Source: Firmicutes bacterium UBA6132 (GTDB lineage Bacteria; Bacillota_A; Clostridia; Tissierellales; Sedimentibacteraceae). Taken from it: a DNA stretch of 9,615 nt. The notes under the pieces are model-generated. The model saw only the letters and a list, made by a program, of their open reading frames with translations, had not been told where the DNA came from and did not search any database. Location: assembly GCA_002435835.1 (NCBI GenBank), contig DIVM01000316.1:56240-65854 (forward strand), in the 5' to 3' direction. The translations under genes and the position numbers were made by a program. Below, in pieces: positions 1 through 6,754 of the stretch (positions within the stretch are counted from its first letter, which is position 1; each line of letters begins with the position of its first letter).

Positions 1-105
1 CGTTTAAGCTGGTTTTTTATTTGTCTTAATATAAAATTATGAAAGGAGGCTTTGGAATAGTTTTAATTTTATATTGCTTTAAATCTAAAATATTAGGAGG
101 TTTGT
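1..105. other. Upstream leader of symporter operon, no gene seen
   Basis: I see no convincing gene here. A strong Shine-Dalgarno sequence, AGGAGG at 95-100, sits 5 bases before the ATG at 106 and sets the symporter start. A second SD-like AAAGGAGG at 42-49 has no sensible start codon behind it; a TTG at 52 or 53 gives no usable frame. No -35/-10 pair with normal spacing is visible, so the operon promoter is probably upstream of the window. Confidence 0.5.
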
Positions 106-1386
106 ATGGAAAAGAAAAAGTTCACTCTTAAGCTGTATCATAAGATTTTTATTGGTTTGATATTAGGTGTTATTTTTGGAATTATTTTTAGTAATATGGG
201 TGGTCCTGAAAATCCAGTTATTGCAGAAATTTTAAAAGTCTGTGTTTTTGTAGGTAATTTGTTCTTAAGATTAATAAAGATGGGCATTGTTCCGTTAGTA
301 TTTTTCTCAATTACAAGTGGTGTAATTAGTTTAGGTGATGTAAAAAGGTTAGCGAATACAGGCATAAGAACCATTGTTCTGTTTTTAGCCACATCTGCAG
401 GAGCTGTAACAATAGGATTAATATTGGCTAATTTTATCAAACCAGGTGCTGGAATAGATTTAGGAAATATTTCTGCTGGCAATGTTGAAATTAAAGAACT
501 TCCTGGGTTTCTTGATTCAGTATTGGATTTCTTCCCTCAAAACCCAATAGCTTCTATGGCTAATGGTACTATGCTTCATATTATATCATTCTCAATTTTT
601 ATAGGAATAGCATTAATAATGATGGGAGAAAAAGCAAAACCTGTTAATCAATTCATAGAAATTTGTTCGGAAACAATGTTTAAAGTAATAGAAATAGTTG
701 TAAGATTTACTCCTTATGGAGTATTTGGTTTAATGGCAAATGCTACAGCTCAATTTGGGGTTGAAATCTTTGGACCTATTCTTAAATTTATAATTACAGA
801 TTATTTATCAGCTATAACTTTCACTGTTTTAATATTATGGGGAGTTTGTTTAAAATTAGTGGTTAAAGTTAGCCCAATCAAATTTTTCAAAAAGGCTTTT
901 GAACCTTGGTTAATTGCTTTTAGCACATGTACATCATCTGCAGCATTGCCAGTAGCGATGTCAGTTTCCAAGGATTTAGGTATACCTGAAGAAAATTCAA
1001 GTTTTGTACTTCCGTTAGGGGCTACAATGAACATGAATGGTACTTGTATATATTTTGGTTTAATAGTTGTATTTGCAAGCCAATTATATGGCATGGATTT
1101 ATCAATACCAACTCAGATAATGTTAGTATTTCAAGCTACTTTACTTGCAGTGGGTTGTGCAGCGGTTCCTTCAATAGGATTAGTAATAAGTATAACATTA
1201 CTTGAAAGCATGGGACTTCCTTTAGAAGCTATCGCTTTAGTTGCAGGTATCTATCGTATAGTTGATCAAATACATACTGCAACAAACTCCCATGGAGATT
1301 TAATAGTTGCAGCAGTAGTTTCAAAGATGGAAGGAACATTTGATTATGACGCTTTTAATGATAATTCAGTTGAAAACGTTAAATAA
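106..1386 (+). CDS. Dicarboxylate/amino acid:cation symporter (DAACS/GltP family)
   Basis: This 426-residue cytoplasmic membrane protein belongs to the glutamate-transporter-fold family, whose members couple import of carboxylates or amino acids to Na+ or H+. Length and layout match the family: hydrophobic helices from about residue 12 onward, the serine-rich HP1 hairpin (about 272-285, CTSSAALP), the TM7 motif NMNGT (309-313), HP2 around VPSIG (354-358), and TM8 with D387, H390, T391, N394 and D398. Aligned by eye to GltPh, the arginine that binds the substrate side-chain carboxylate (R397) is replaced by H390, and the usual NMDGT is NMNGT. Substrate preference therefore probably differs from aspartate/glutamate. 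It is the first gene of an operon with an aminotransferase (29-base gap) and a BKACE enzyme, which suggests it imports the substrate they degrade. The family call is firm; the substrate is unknown. Confidence 0.93.
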   Translation: MEKKKFTLKLYHKIFIGLILGVIFGIIFSNMGGPENPVIAEILKVCVFVGNLFLRLIKMGIVPLVFFSITSGVISLGDVKRLANTGIRTIVLFLATSAGAVTIGLILANFIKPGAGIDLGNISAGNVEIKELPGFLDSVLDFFPQNPIASMANGTMLHIISFSIFIGIALIMMGEKAKPVNQFIEICSETMFKVIEIVVRFTPYGVFGLMANATAQFGVEIFGPILKFIITDYLSAITFTVLILWGVCLKLVVKVSPIKFFKKAFEPWLIAFSTCTSSAALPVAMSVSKDLGIPEENSSFVLPLGATMNMNGTCIYFGLIVVFASQLYGMDLSIPTQIMLVFQATLLAVGCAAVPSIGLVISITLLESMGLPLEAIALVAGIYRIVDQIHTATNSHGDLIVAAVVSKMEGTFDYDAFNDNSVENVK

Positions 1387-1415
1387 ATTATATGCATAAA
1401 TAGGAGGACTTAATT

Positions 1416-2777
1416 ATGGCAGCAAACAATGCACCAAAAAATAATGTATTTTACAGGTCTCAAACTTGGAAGTATCCGAAAATAGTTAAAGGTGAAGGTG
1501 TTTTTCTTTATGGCGAAAACGGAAAAAAATATTTAGATGCTTGTTCAGGCTCAGCAGTTGCAAATATTGGTCATGGAAACAAAGAAGTAGCTGAATATGC
1601 TAAAGAACAAATTGAAAAAGTTGCTTTTACACATTTATCAAGATGGACAGTTGACACAATAGAGGATTGCGCACAAAAACTATCTTCATGGACACCGGGA
1701 GATTTAAATCATGTTTACTTTGTTTCTGGTGGATCTGAAGCAACAGAAACAGCTCTAAAATTAGCAAGACAATACTTTGTTGAAAGAGACGGGAAATCAA
1801 GTAAGTGGAAAGTAATTTCAAAATGGAATTCATTTCATGGAAATACAATTGGTTCGCTTTCTATGACTGGAATAACTGGAAGAAAGAAAATTTATGATCC
1901 GATTTTAATTCAATTCCCAAAAATTCCACAATTCTATCATTACAGAAATGAATGGGGATGTGAAACTTTAGAAGAAACAAGTATAAAAAGTGCTCAAGCA
2001 TTAGAGTTGGAAATATTAAGACAGGGACCTGAAAATGTAATGGCATTTATTAGTGAGCCTGTTGTAGGCTCATCTGCTCCAGGAGCACATCCAACACCAA
2101 TTTATTTCCAAATGATAAGAGAAATTTGTGATAAATATGATGTTTTGTGGATAGACGATGAAGTAATGGCTGGATGCGGAAGAACAGGAAAGAAAATGGC
2201 TGTAGAACATTATGGAAATGTAGTTCCAGATATTATATGTACAGCAAAAGGTATGAGCTGTGGTTATACACCAATAGGTGCTGCTGTAGTAACAGATAAA
2301 ATATTTAATGCAATCATGATAACTGGTTCTGGGAGTTTCCACCACGGTCATACTTATGCAGGTAATCCGTTGTCAGCGGGAATTGCTCATAAAGTTATGA
2401 GCATTATCGAGCGAGAAGGATATATAGATAATTGTGCTAAACAAGGAGATTATCTAATGGATAAATTACAAACACTTAACAAATATCCAATAATTGGTGA
2501 GGTTAGGGGTAAAGGATTAATGCTTGGTATAGAATTTGTAAAAAATCAAACTACTAAAGAACCATTTGAAACTAAATTAAAAGCTAATAGTGTATTCACT
2601 AACAATTGTCTTGATGCAGGCATAGTTCCATATCCAGGCGGAGGTTGTGTGGATGGTGTTAGAGGAGATCATGCTTTAATATCACCACCAATCAATATTA
2701 CAAAAGATGAAATAGATGTTTTATTTGATGGTTTAGAAACAGCTATCAAAAAAACATGTGATGACTTATTAAAATAA
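1416..2777 (+). CDS. Class III PLP-dependent aminotransferase
   Basis: This 453-residue cytosolic enzyme moves an amino group from an amine or non-alpha amino acid to a keto acid, using pyridoxal phosphate. Visible motifs are the phosphate-binding SGGSEATE (104-111), HGNT (141-144), the pyridine-nitrogen aspartate in WIDDEVMAGCGRTG (245-258, D248), the Schiff-base lysine in CTAKGM (K278), HTYAGNPLS (312-320), and VRGKGL with a likely carboxylate-binding arginine (R364). The length is normal for fold-type I class III enzymes. Its SD, AGGAGG at 1402-1407, is 8 bases before the ATG. The BKACE gene starts 12 bases after its stop, so the two are surely co-transcribed. Class III enzymes often act on omega- or beta-amino groups. 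Making a beta-keto acid for the next enzyme is an attractive but unproven role. Databases often label this clade 'aspartate aminotransferase family', which says little about substrate. Confidence 0.92.
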   Translation: MAANNAPKNNVFYRSQTWKYPKIVKGEGVFLYGENGKKYLDACSGSAVANIGHGNKEVAEYAKEQIEKVAFTHLSRWTVDTIEDCAQKLSSWTPGDLNHVYFVSGGSEATETALKLARQYFVERDGKSSKWKVISKWNSFHGNTIGSLSMTGITGRKKIYDPILIQFPKIPQFYHYRNEWGCETLEETSIKSAQALELEILRQGPENVMAFISEPVVGSSAPGAHPTPIYFQMIREICDKYDVLWIDDEVMAGCGRTGKKMAVEHYGNVVPDIICTAKGMSCGYTPIGAAVVTDKIFNAIMITGSGSFHHGHTYAGNPLSAGIAHKVMSIIEREGYIDNCAKQGDYLMDKLQTLNKYPIIGEVRGKGLMLGIEFVKNQTTKEPFETKLKANSVFTNNCLDAGIVPYPGGGCVDGVRGDHALISPPINITKDEIDVLFDGLETAIKKTCDDLLK

Positions 2778-2789
2778 AAGGAGGATAAT

Positions 2790-3605
2790 ATGGAAAAGTT
2801 GATTATAACAGTTGCACCTACAGGTAATGTCCCAACAAAAGAAAACAATCCAAGTTCTCCGTTGAATGTGGATGAAATAGTTGCTGATATAAAAAAGTGT
2901 AAAAACTTAGGAGCAGCCGTTGCTCACATACATGTAAGGGATGAAAATTTAAAACCTACAAGTGATAGGAAGTTATTCGAACAAGTTTTAAATAAAATTG
3001 ATGAAGATAAAGTTGATATTATAAAACAAGTTTCTACAGGGGCAAGGGGAGGAGAAAATACAATTGTATGGAGAAGCCAAATGTTAGATTTGCCAAATGC
3101 TGATATGGCAAGCTTATCAACAGGTTCTTCAAACTTCCCAACTTCAGTTAATGCAAACTCATTAGATTTAGTTGAAGCATTGGCTAAGAAAATGTTAGAC
3201 AACAATATAAAACCTGAAATAGAAGTATTTGATACTGCAATGCTTTTTCAAGCTATTTTTTATCAGAAGAAAGGTGTATTAAAAGGACCACTACATTTTA
3301 ACTTTGTTTTAGATGTTAAAGGTTCAATGCCTGCAACACCAAAAAATTTAATGTTCTTAGTTGATAACCTTCCAAAGGATGCAACTTGGAATGTTTCAGG
3401 AATTGGCAATTCTCAAGTTCAAATGATTACCATGGCTATTGCTATGGGAGGTCATGTAAGAACAGGACTTGAAGATGTATTAAAATATGACAAAAATACT
3501 TTAGCTACAAATGAAATGTTAGTCCAAAGGGTAGTAAATATAGCAAATGCAGTGGGAAGAGAAATTGCAACAGTGGATGAAGCAAGAGTAATATTAGGAT
3601 TATAA
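2790..3605 (+). CDS. Beta-keto acid cleavage enzyme (BKACE, 3-keto-5-aminohexanoate cleavage family)
   Basis: This 271-residue cytosolic TIM-barrel enzyme is of the Kce/BKACE family. Known members use a divalent metal to convert a beta-keto acid plus acetyl-CoA into acetoacetate and a new acyl-CoA. The metal site is intact: H46 and H48 in HIHVRD (46-51) and E228 in GGHVRTGLED (220-229), beside catalytic-type R224 and D229. S82 and E143 also fall where the family expects them. Two differences stand out. V14 occupies the loop position where the lysine-fermentation enzyme, as I recall it, has a glutamate (E14) contacting the substrate ammonium group. The usual GLEDN is GLEDV (V230). No kamA, kamD/E, kdd or kal gene is in the window, so a lysine-fermentation role is not supported. 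The SD AGGAGG is at 2779-2784. The family is firm; the specific substrate is open. Confidence 0.92.
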   Translation: MEKLIITVAPTGNVPTKENNPSSPLNVDEIVADIKKCKNLGAAVAHIHVRDENLKPTSDRKLFEQVLNKIDEDKVDIIKQVSTGARGGENTIVWRSQMLDLPNADMASLSTGSSNFPTSVNANSLDLVEALAKKMLDNNIKPEIEVFDTAMLFQAIFYQKKGVLKGPLHFNFVLDVKGSMPATPKNLMFLVDNLPKDATWNVSGIGNSQVQMITMAIAMGGHVRTGLEDVLKYDKNTLATNEMLVQRVVNIANAVGREIATVDEARVILGL

Positions 3606-3625
3606 TAGCAAGTAAATGATGATAT

Positions 3626-3665
3626 AATATTCTGACAGTAATTAAAAAAGCTGGCAGAATATTTT
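3626..3665 (+). terminator. Hairpin terminator after BKACE operon
   Basis: The arms AATATTCTG (3626-3634) and CAGAATATT (3655-3663) pair perfectly. After an A/G mismatch the stem continues with CAG/CTG (3636-3638 with 3651-3653) around an A-rich 12-base loop. A modest T-rich tail (ATATTTTAATT) follows. It lies 21 bases after the BKACE stop, which fits the operon end. The short T tract makes it weaker than the other terminators in the window. Confidence 0.6.
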
Positions 3666-3816
3666 AATTATAATGTTATGGTTAACAACTAATTAAGATG
3701 ATAAATAAATTTTGTTTGGAATAATATATCAGTTAAGTTAATATTATAAATTATAACTATGTATTTAATAGAATATAAGAGCTTCTTTAATTGCAACCTA
3801 TTTCTTTCTAATTTCA
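3666..3816. other. AT-rich intergenic spacer, no gene seen
   Basis: This is the middle of the roughly 300-base gap between the BKACE and DUF3870 genes. It is almost entirely A/T with stop codons in all frames, and I see no RNA-like structure or conserved motif. The flanking parts of the gap hold the operon terminator on the left and the DUF3870 promoter on the right. Confidence 0.5.
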
Positions 3817-3845
3817 TTGACATAAAATATTTTTCTATATATTAT
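3817..3845 (+). promoter_or_regulatory. Sigma-A promoter for the DUF3870 gene
   Basis: A perfect -35 TTGACA (3817-3822) is followed, after 17 bases, by TATTAT (3840-3845). Transcription would start near 3852, giving a leader of about 53 bases with an AGGAG ribosome site at 3893-3897. This makes the DUF3870 gene its own transcription unit, separate from the operon that ends at 3665. Confidence 0.6.
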
Positions 3846-3904
3846 ATATTATAGTAATAAATTATTAGTCATAATTTTAGAAAAAATCAATTAGGAGTAA
3901 ACAT

Positions 3905-4264
3905 ATGTTAGAAGAATTTAATAAAAATTATAGTGATGAAACTGTATATATTAGTTCATATGTAAGACTTCCAGAAAACATACCATCTGCTCTATATAAT
4001 GGACATATTGACATAGGATTAGTAATAAATTATAAAACAGGTATTATAGAAGATAATGGTTGCACTTTGGTAACAAAGGTTGCAAGGAATTTTTTAAATG
4101 ATTTAATAATAGGATATAATTTTTATGAAAATGATGGTGTTGAACCATTAGTTGATATAATTAAACAAAGATTTAATGGTGCCTCACAAAAATGTATTAT
4201 TGCTATTTTAAGAGATATTTATAAAAAGTTTATTAAATGGAAAACAGATAATAAAATAAATTAG
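3905..4264 (+). CDS. DUF3870 domain protein
   Basis: This small 119-residue soluble protein has no signal peptide or membrane segment. Its pattern matches the DUF3870 family as I know it: a YxRLPENI stretch (19-26), GLVINYKTGIIEDNGCTLVT (38-57) with a central cysteine C53, LIIGYNF (67-73), and RFNGASQKCIIAILRDIYKKF (89-109). The protein is near the usual family length and looks intact. No biochemical function is established for the family. My impression is that it tends to sit beside amino-acid or keto-acid catabolic genes, and here it lies just after the aminotransferase-BKACE operon. That would fit an accessory or sensing role in that pathway, which is inference only. The SD AGGAG at 3893-3897 and a strong promoter support the start chosen. 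Confidence 0.75.
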   Translation: MLEEFNKNYSDETVYISSYVRLPENIPSALYNGHIDIGLVINYKTGIIEDNGCTLVTKVARNFLNDLIIGYNFYENDGVEPLVDIIKQRFNGASQKCIIAILRDIYKKFIKWKTDNKIN

Positions 4265-4337
4265 TATATACTGTCGTAAGTAATTATTATATTTCAACCT
4301 GAATTAACTTAGTTTATGACTATATTGCAAAAAACCA

Positions 4338-4367
4338 TTGACATCTCCTAATAAGTTAGGATATAAT
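4338..4367 (+). promoter_or_regulatory. Consensus sigma-A promoter of tRNA-Ser
   Basis: TTGACA (4338-4343) and TATAAT (4362-4367) are both perfect consensus, 18 bases apart. Transcription would start around 4374, about 16 bases before the mature tRNA. A promoter this strong is typical of stable RNA genes. Confidence 0.8.
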
Positions 4368-4389
4368 AATCCTTGCTGCAAAGCATCAC

Positions 4390-4479
4390 GGAGAGATGTC
4401 CGAGTGGTTTAAGGAGCACGCCTGGAAAGCGTGTATACGGGTAACTGTATCTGGGGTTCAAATCCCCATTTCTCCGCCA
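4390..4479 (+). tRNA. tRNA-Ser (GGA anticodon)
   Basis: This is a class II tRNA of 90 bases with encoded CCA (4477-4479) and discriminator G4476. The acceptor stem pairs GGAGAGA (4390-4396) with TTTCTCC (4469-4475), with one G-T pair. The anticodon stem is CACGC/GCGTG (4417-4421 and 4429-4433) around the loop CTGGAAA, giving anticodon GGA (4424-4426), which reads UCC and UCU. A long variable arm with ATAC/GTAT follows, as serine tRNAs require. The T arm is TGGGG-TTCAAAT-CCCCA (4452-4468). It is a single-gene unit with its own promoter and terminator. Confidence 0.97.
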
Positions 4480-4498
4480 AAATTGAAATTTAAAGCTT

Positions 4499-4541
4499 AT
4501 ATACTCGCCACCCATTTAGGAGGCGAGTATATTTTATTTTT
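4499..4541 (+). terminator. Intrinsic terminator of tRNA-Ser
   Basis: The arms ATATACTCGCC (4499-4509) and GGCGAGTATAT (4522-4532) form a perfect 11-bp stem with a 12-base loop, followed by TTTTATTTTT. It starts 20 bases after the tRNA end and insulates the lipoprotein gene downstream. Confidence 0.92.
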
Positions 4542-4697
4542 ACTGCAATACCGAAACTACACCCATATTTATAACTGTAAACACAAATGTTCATTATAAA
4601 ATTATTATACGTAAAGTCTCTTTTAACAAGATTTTAACTTATAATAAATTTTTTAAAAATGAAAAAGTAGTATAAAAATGTTTCATTAGACCGAATA

Positions 4698-4727
4698 TTG
4701 TAAACCTGTTAATATAGAAACTATGAT
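4698..4727 (+). promoter_or_regulatory. Probable promoter of rhodanese lipoprotein gene
   Basis: A TTGTAA -35 (4698-4703) and TATGAT -10 (4722-4727) are spaced 18 bases apart, with a predicted start near 4734 and a short leader of about 23 bases. The match is moderate. It is the best candidate between the tRNA terminator and the lipoprotein start. Confidence 0.45.
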
Positions 4728-4756
4728 TAAAAATATAATATATGGAGAAAGTGAAA

Positions 4757-6151
4757 ATGAAGAAAAGACTAAGTATATTTCTTTGTATTGCAATGGTTGT
4801 AATATTTTCTGTAGGTTGCAGCAACAAAGCAGAGAATGAAACAAAAGAACCTGCTAATCAAGAAACAACAAAGATTGAAATTAACAAAGCAACAACTGAA
4901 GATGTACAAGCTGCATTAAAAGATGCTAATTCAATAGTAGTTGATGCACGTATAAATGACGCATATAATGGATGGGCGTTAGAAGGTGTATCAAGAGGTG
5001 GGCATATTCCTGGAGCTACTGATTTTACAGCAGCAGGTTTAACAAGCAAACAAGAAGATGCTCAAATAATACTTGAACGTTCATTGGAAAATAAAGGTTT
5101 GACTTCTGACAAAAAAGTTATAGTTTATGATGCTAATGGAAAAGATGCACAGGCAGTGGCAGAGTATCTTATAGAAAAAGGAATTAAAAATATTTCAACT
5201 TATGATGTAAATGAATGGGCAAATAATAACAGCCTTGAAATGGAATCATATCCAAACTATGAAATAATAGTACCTGCATCGGTTGTAAATGATTTATTAA
5301 CTGGAAAAAAAGCAGATACTTTTGATGAAGGCAAAAAAGTAAAGGTAGTGGAAGTAAGCTGGGGAACTGTTGAAGAATCAGGATATTTAAATGGACATTT
5401 ACCTACTGCATTCCATATAAATACGGACTGGTTTGAACCACCTACAGAAACGGATCCTCCTGAATGGAGATTAGGCGATGATAAAACATTGATTGATCTT
5501 GTGCTTAAATATGGAATTGTTTCTACGGACACTGTTATTACTTACAGTCAAGAGCCAATGGCTGCTTACAGATTTGCAACTATTTTACATTATTTAGGTG
5601 TTGAAGATGTGCGTGTTATGAATGGTGCTATGAATGAATGGAATGCAGCAGGATATTCATTGGAAAAAGAAAATGTAATACCTGAATCTGCAACTGATTT
5701 TGGTGCTCAAGCTCCAGTTAACACAAGCGTTATTGATACAGTTCAAGAAACACAGGAATTATTAAAAACTGATGATTTTGTTTTAGTGGACAATCGTACA
5801 TGGAAAGAATATATAGGTGTTGATACAGGATATAGTTATCATAATATAGCAGGCAGAATAGAAGGTGCCGTTTTTGGTTATTCAGGGGAAGATGGAAATT
5901 CTAGTTCAATGACATATTACAGAAATGCCGATTGGACTATGAGAAATGGTTATGAAATTCTTGAAATGTGGAAAGACGCAGGCATTGACACAAATAAACA
6001 TTTGTCTTTCATGTGTGGTGGCGGTTGGAGAGCTGCAGAAGTTTACTGGTTCTCAAGAGTAATGGGTATTGAAAACAGCTCATTGTTCAGCGATGGATGG
6101 TGTGCTTGGAGCAATGACGGATTGCCATTTGTTACAGGTGAACCAAAATAA
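4757..6151 (+). CDS. Secreted lipoprotein with three tandem rhodanese-like domains
   Basis: This is a 464-residue predicted sulfurtransferase anchored outside the membrane. The first 20 residues form a lipoprotein signal peptide (KKR, hydrophobic core, lipobox SVGC), with lipidated C21 followed by a charged linker to about residue 40. Domain 1 (about 44-160) contains VVDARINDAY and GGHIPGATDF. Domain 2 (about 170-305) contains SGYLNGHLPTAFHI. Domain 3 (about 320-460) contains VLVDNRTWKEYIG and IAGRIEGAV. Only domain 3 has a rhodanese active-site loop, CGGGWRA with C420. The matching loops in domains 1 and 2 read DANGKDA and SQEPMAA and lack cysteine. I start at 4757 because GGAG at 4744-4747 lies 9 bases upstream; an in-frame ATG at 4742 would add five residues but has no ribosome site. 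The sulfur donor and acceptor are unknown. Confidence 0.88.
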   Translation: MKKRLSIFLCIAMVVIFSVGCSNKAENETKEPANQETTKIEINKATTEDVQAALKDANSIVVDARINDAYNGWALEGVSRGGHIPGATDFTAAGLTSKQEDAQIILERSLENKGLTSDKKVIVYDANGKDAQAVAEYLIEKGIKNISTYDVNEWANNNSLEMESYPNYEIIVPASVVNDLLTGKKADTFDEGKKVKVVEVSWGTVEESGYLNGHLPTAFHINTDWFEPPTETDPPEWRLGDDKTLIDLVLKYGIVSTDTVITYSQEPMAAYRFATILHYLGVEDVRVMNGAMNEWNAAGYSLEKENVIPESATDFGAQAPVNTSVIDTVQETQELLKTDDFVLVDNRTWKEYIGVDTGYSYHNIAGRIEGAVFGYSGEDGNSSSMTYYRNADWTMRNGYEILEMWKDAGIDTNKHLSFMCGGGWRAAEVYWFSRVMGIENSSLFSDGWCAWSNDGLPFVTGEPK

Positions 6152-6159
6152 TTATTAAA

Positions 6160-6597
6160 ATGAAAAAAATAATAAATGTTTTTATTTATTGCACAGTTAA
6201 ATTAATTCAAATTTCGCTTATGATAGGAATGTTTGTTTTACAAAACCTAACACACAAAAGTGCTGGTGTAAATCATCATTTGTATTATAGAAAAGCTCAA
6301 TATAATTTAAAATATTTTACCGATATTAATGTAATGAGTGCAAAAATAGTTATAATATTGTTAATAATTTTTATTTTAATTTTTCTATTTAAAAATATAA
6401 ATAAAATTAATAAACTGCAAAAAATTGAAATTGGATTAATTATATTATGGTCAATATTAATTTTGATCACATTTAGTTTAAGTTATTTTAATAAACTATT
6501 AGTATATCCATATCTTTTGTTGGCAGAGTTCATATCATTAAGCCTTGAGGCTATATGTTTAACATTTATCTCAAAAAAGATGATAAATAAATCTTAG
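6160..6597 (+). CDS. Small integral membrane protein, unknown function
   Basis: This 145-residue protein has four likely membrane helices at about 5-27, 61-80, 88-108 and 114-138. A more polar loop between the first two (about 30-58) is rich in H, K, Y and N. The C-terminus is basic. I do not recognise a family. It begins 8 bases after the rhodanese lipoprotein stop, without a good ribosome site of its own (AGGTG at 6136 is too far away). Translation may be coupled to the upstream gene, or expression may be low. Co-transcription suggests it could work with the lipoprotein at the membrane, but nothing in the sequence shows how. Because it is so AT-rich, a spurious open frame is possible but unlikely given its length and regular helices. 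Confidence 0.6.
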   Translation: MKKIINVFIYCTVKLIQISLMIGMFVLQNLTHKSAGVNHHLYYRKAQYNLKYFTDINVMSAKIVIILLIIFILIFLFKNINKINKLQKIEIGLIILWSILILITFSLSYFNKLLVYPYLLLAEFISLSLEAICLTFISKKMINKS

Positions 6598-6625
6598 TTA
6601 AACAGGTGAAGGAAATTAATTGCGC

Positions 6626-6754
6626 AATTTGAACTATGAAAGAAGTGGCAATTAGCTGCAAATTATTATGGCAATAACCGGGTAAAATATTTTACCCGGT
6701 TATTGTTAATAAGCAGGTTAGTTCCTTTTCTCCCTTTTAATTTGCAGAACTATG
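6626..6754. repeat. Nested repeats around a palindrome, possible small inserted element
   Basis: An imperfect direct repeat flanks this segment: AATTTGAACTATG (6626-6638) and AATTTGCAGAACTATG (6739-6754), both ending in GAACTATG. Inside it, CTGCAAATTA (6656-6665) is the exact reverse complement of TAATTTGCAG (6738-6747). These inverted arms enclose the 34-bp palindrome. The arrangement resembles a small non-coding insertion with duplicated target sequence. The repeats are short in AT-rich DNA, so this is tentative. Confidence 0.35.
6672..6705. terminator. 34-bp perfect palindrome, possible bidirectional terminator
   Basis: Half-site CAATAACCGGGTAAAAT (6672-6688) is followed directly by its exact reverse complement (6689-6705). 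As RNA this makes a long hairpin with a CCGGGT core, lying 74 bases after the small membrane protein gene. The tail on the + strand (TTAATAAG) is poor in T, so termination would be inefficient. A DNA-level binding site or part of a small repeat element is also possible. Confidence 0.5.

Noticed and set aside
39..131. 30-codon frame from the ATG at 39 overlapping the symporter start
   Set aside because: It has no ribosome site upstream, it is out of frame with the symporter, and its sequence includes the symporter's own SD. It is probably chance.
2790..3605. Annotation as kce of the lysine fermentation pathway
   Set aside because: No kamA, kamD/E, kdd or kal is nearby, and the substrate loop differs (V14). 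The family name is kept but the specific gene symbol is not given.
4396..4599. Open frame of 67 codons on the + strand starting inside the tRNA
   Set aside because: It is tRNA-Ser read as protein, running through the terminator. This is a well-known false prediction with no ribosome site.
4658..4687. AATGAAA...TTTCATT inverted repeat upstream of the rhodanese promoter, considered as an operator
   Set aside because: It is only 7 bp per arm with a 16-base loop in very AT-rich DNA and has no GC pairs beyond one, so chance is likely.
6639..6680. 13-codon frame starting at the ATG at 6636 ahead of the palindrome, considered as a leader peptide
   Set aside because: It has no run of a single regulatory amino acid and no terminator/antiterminator alternatives, and the gene that would be controlled is only a remnant.
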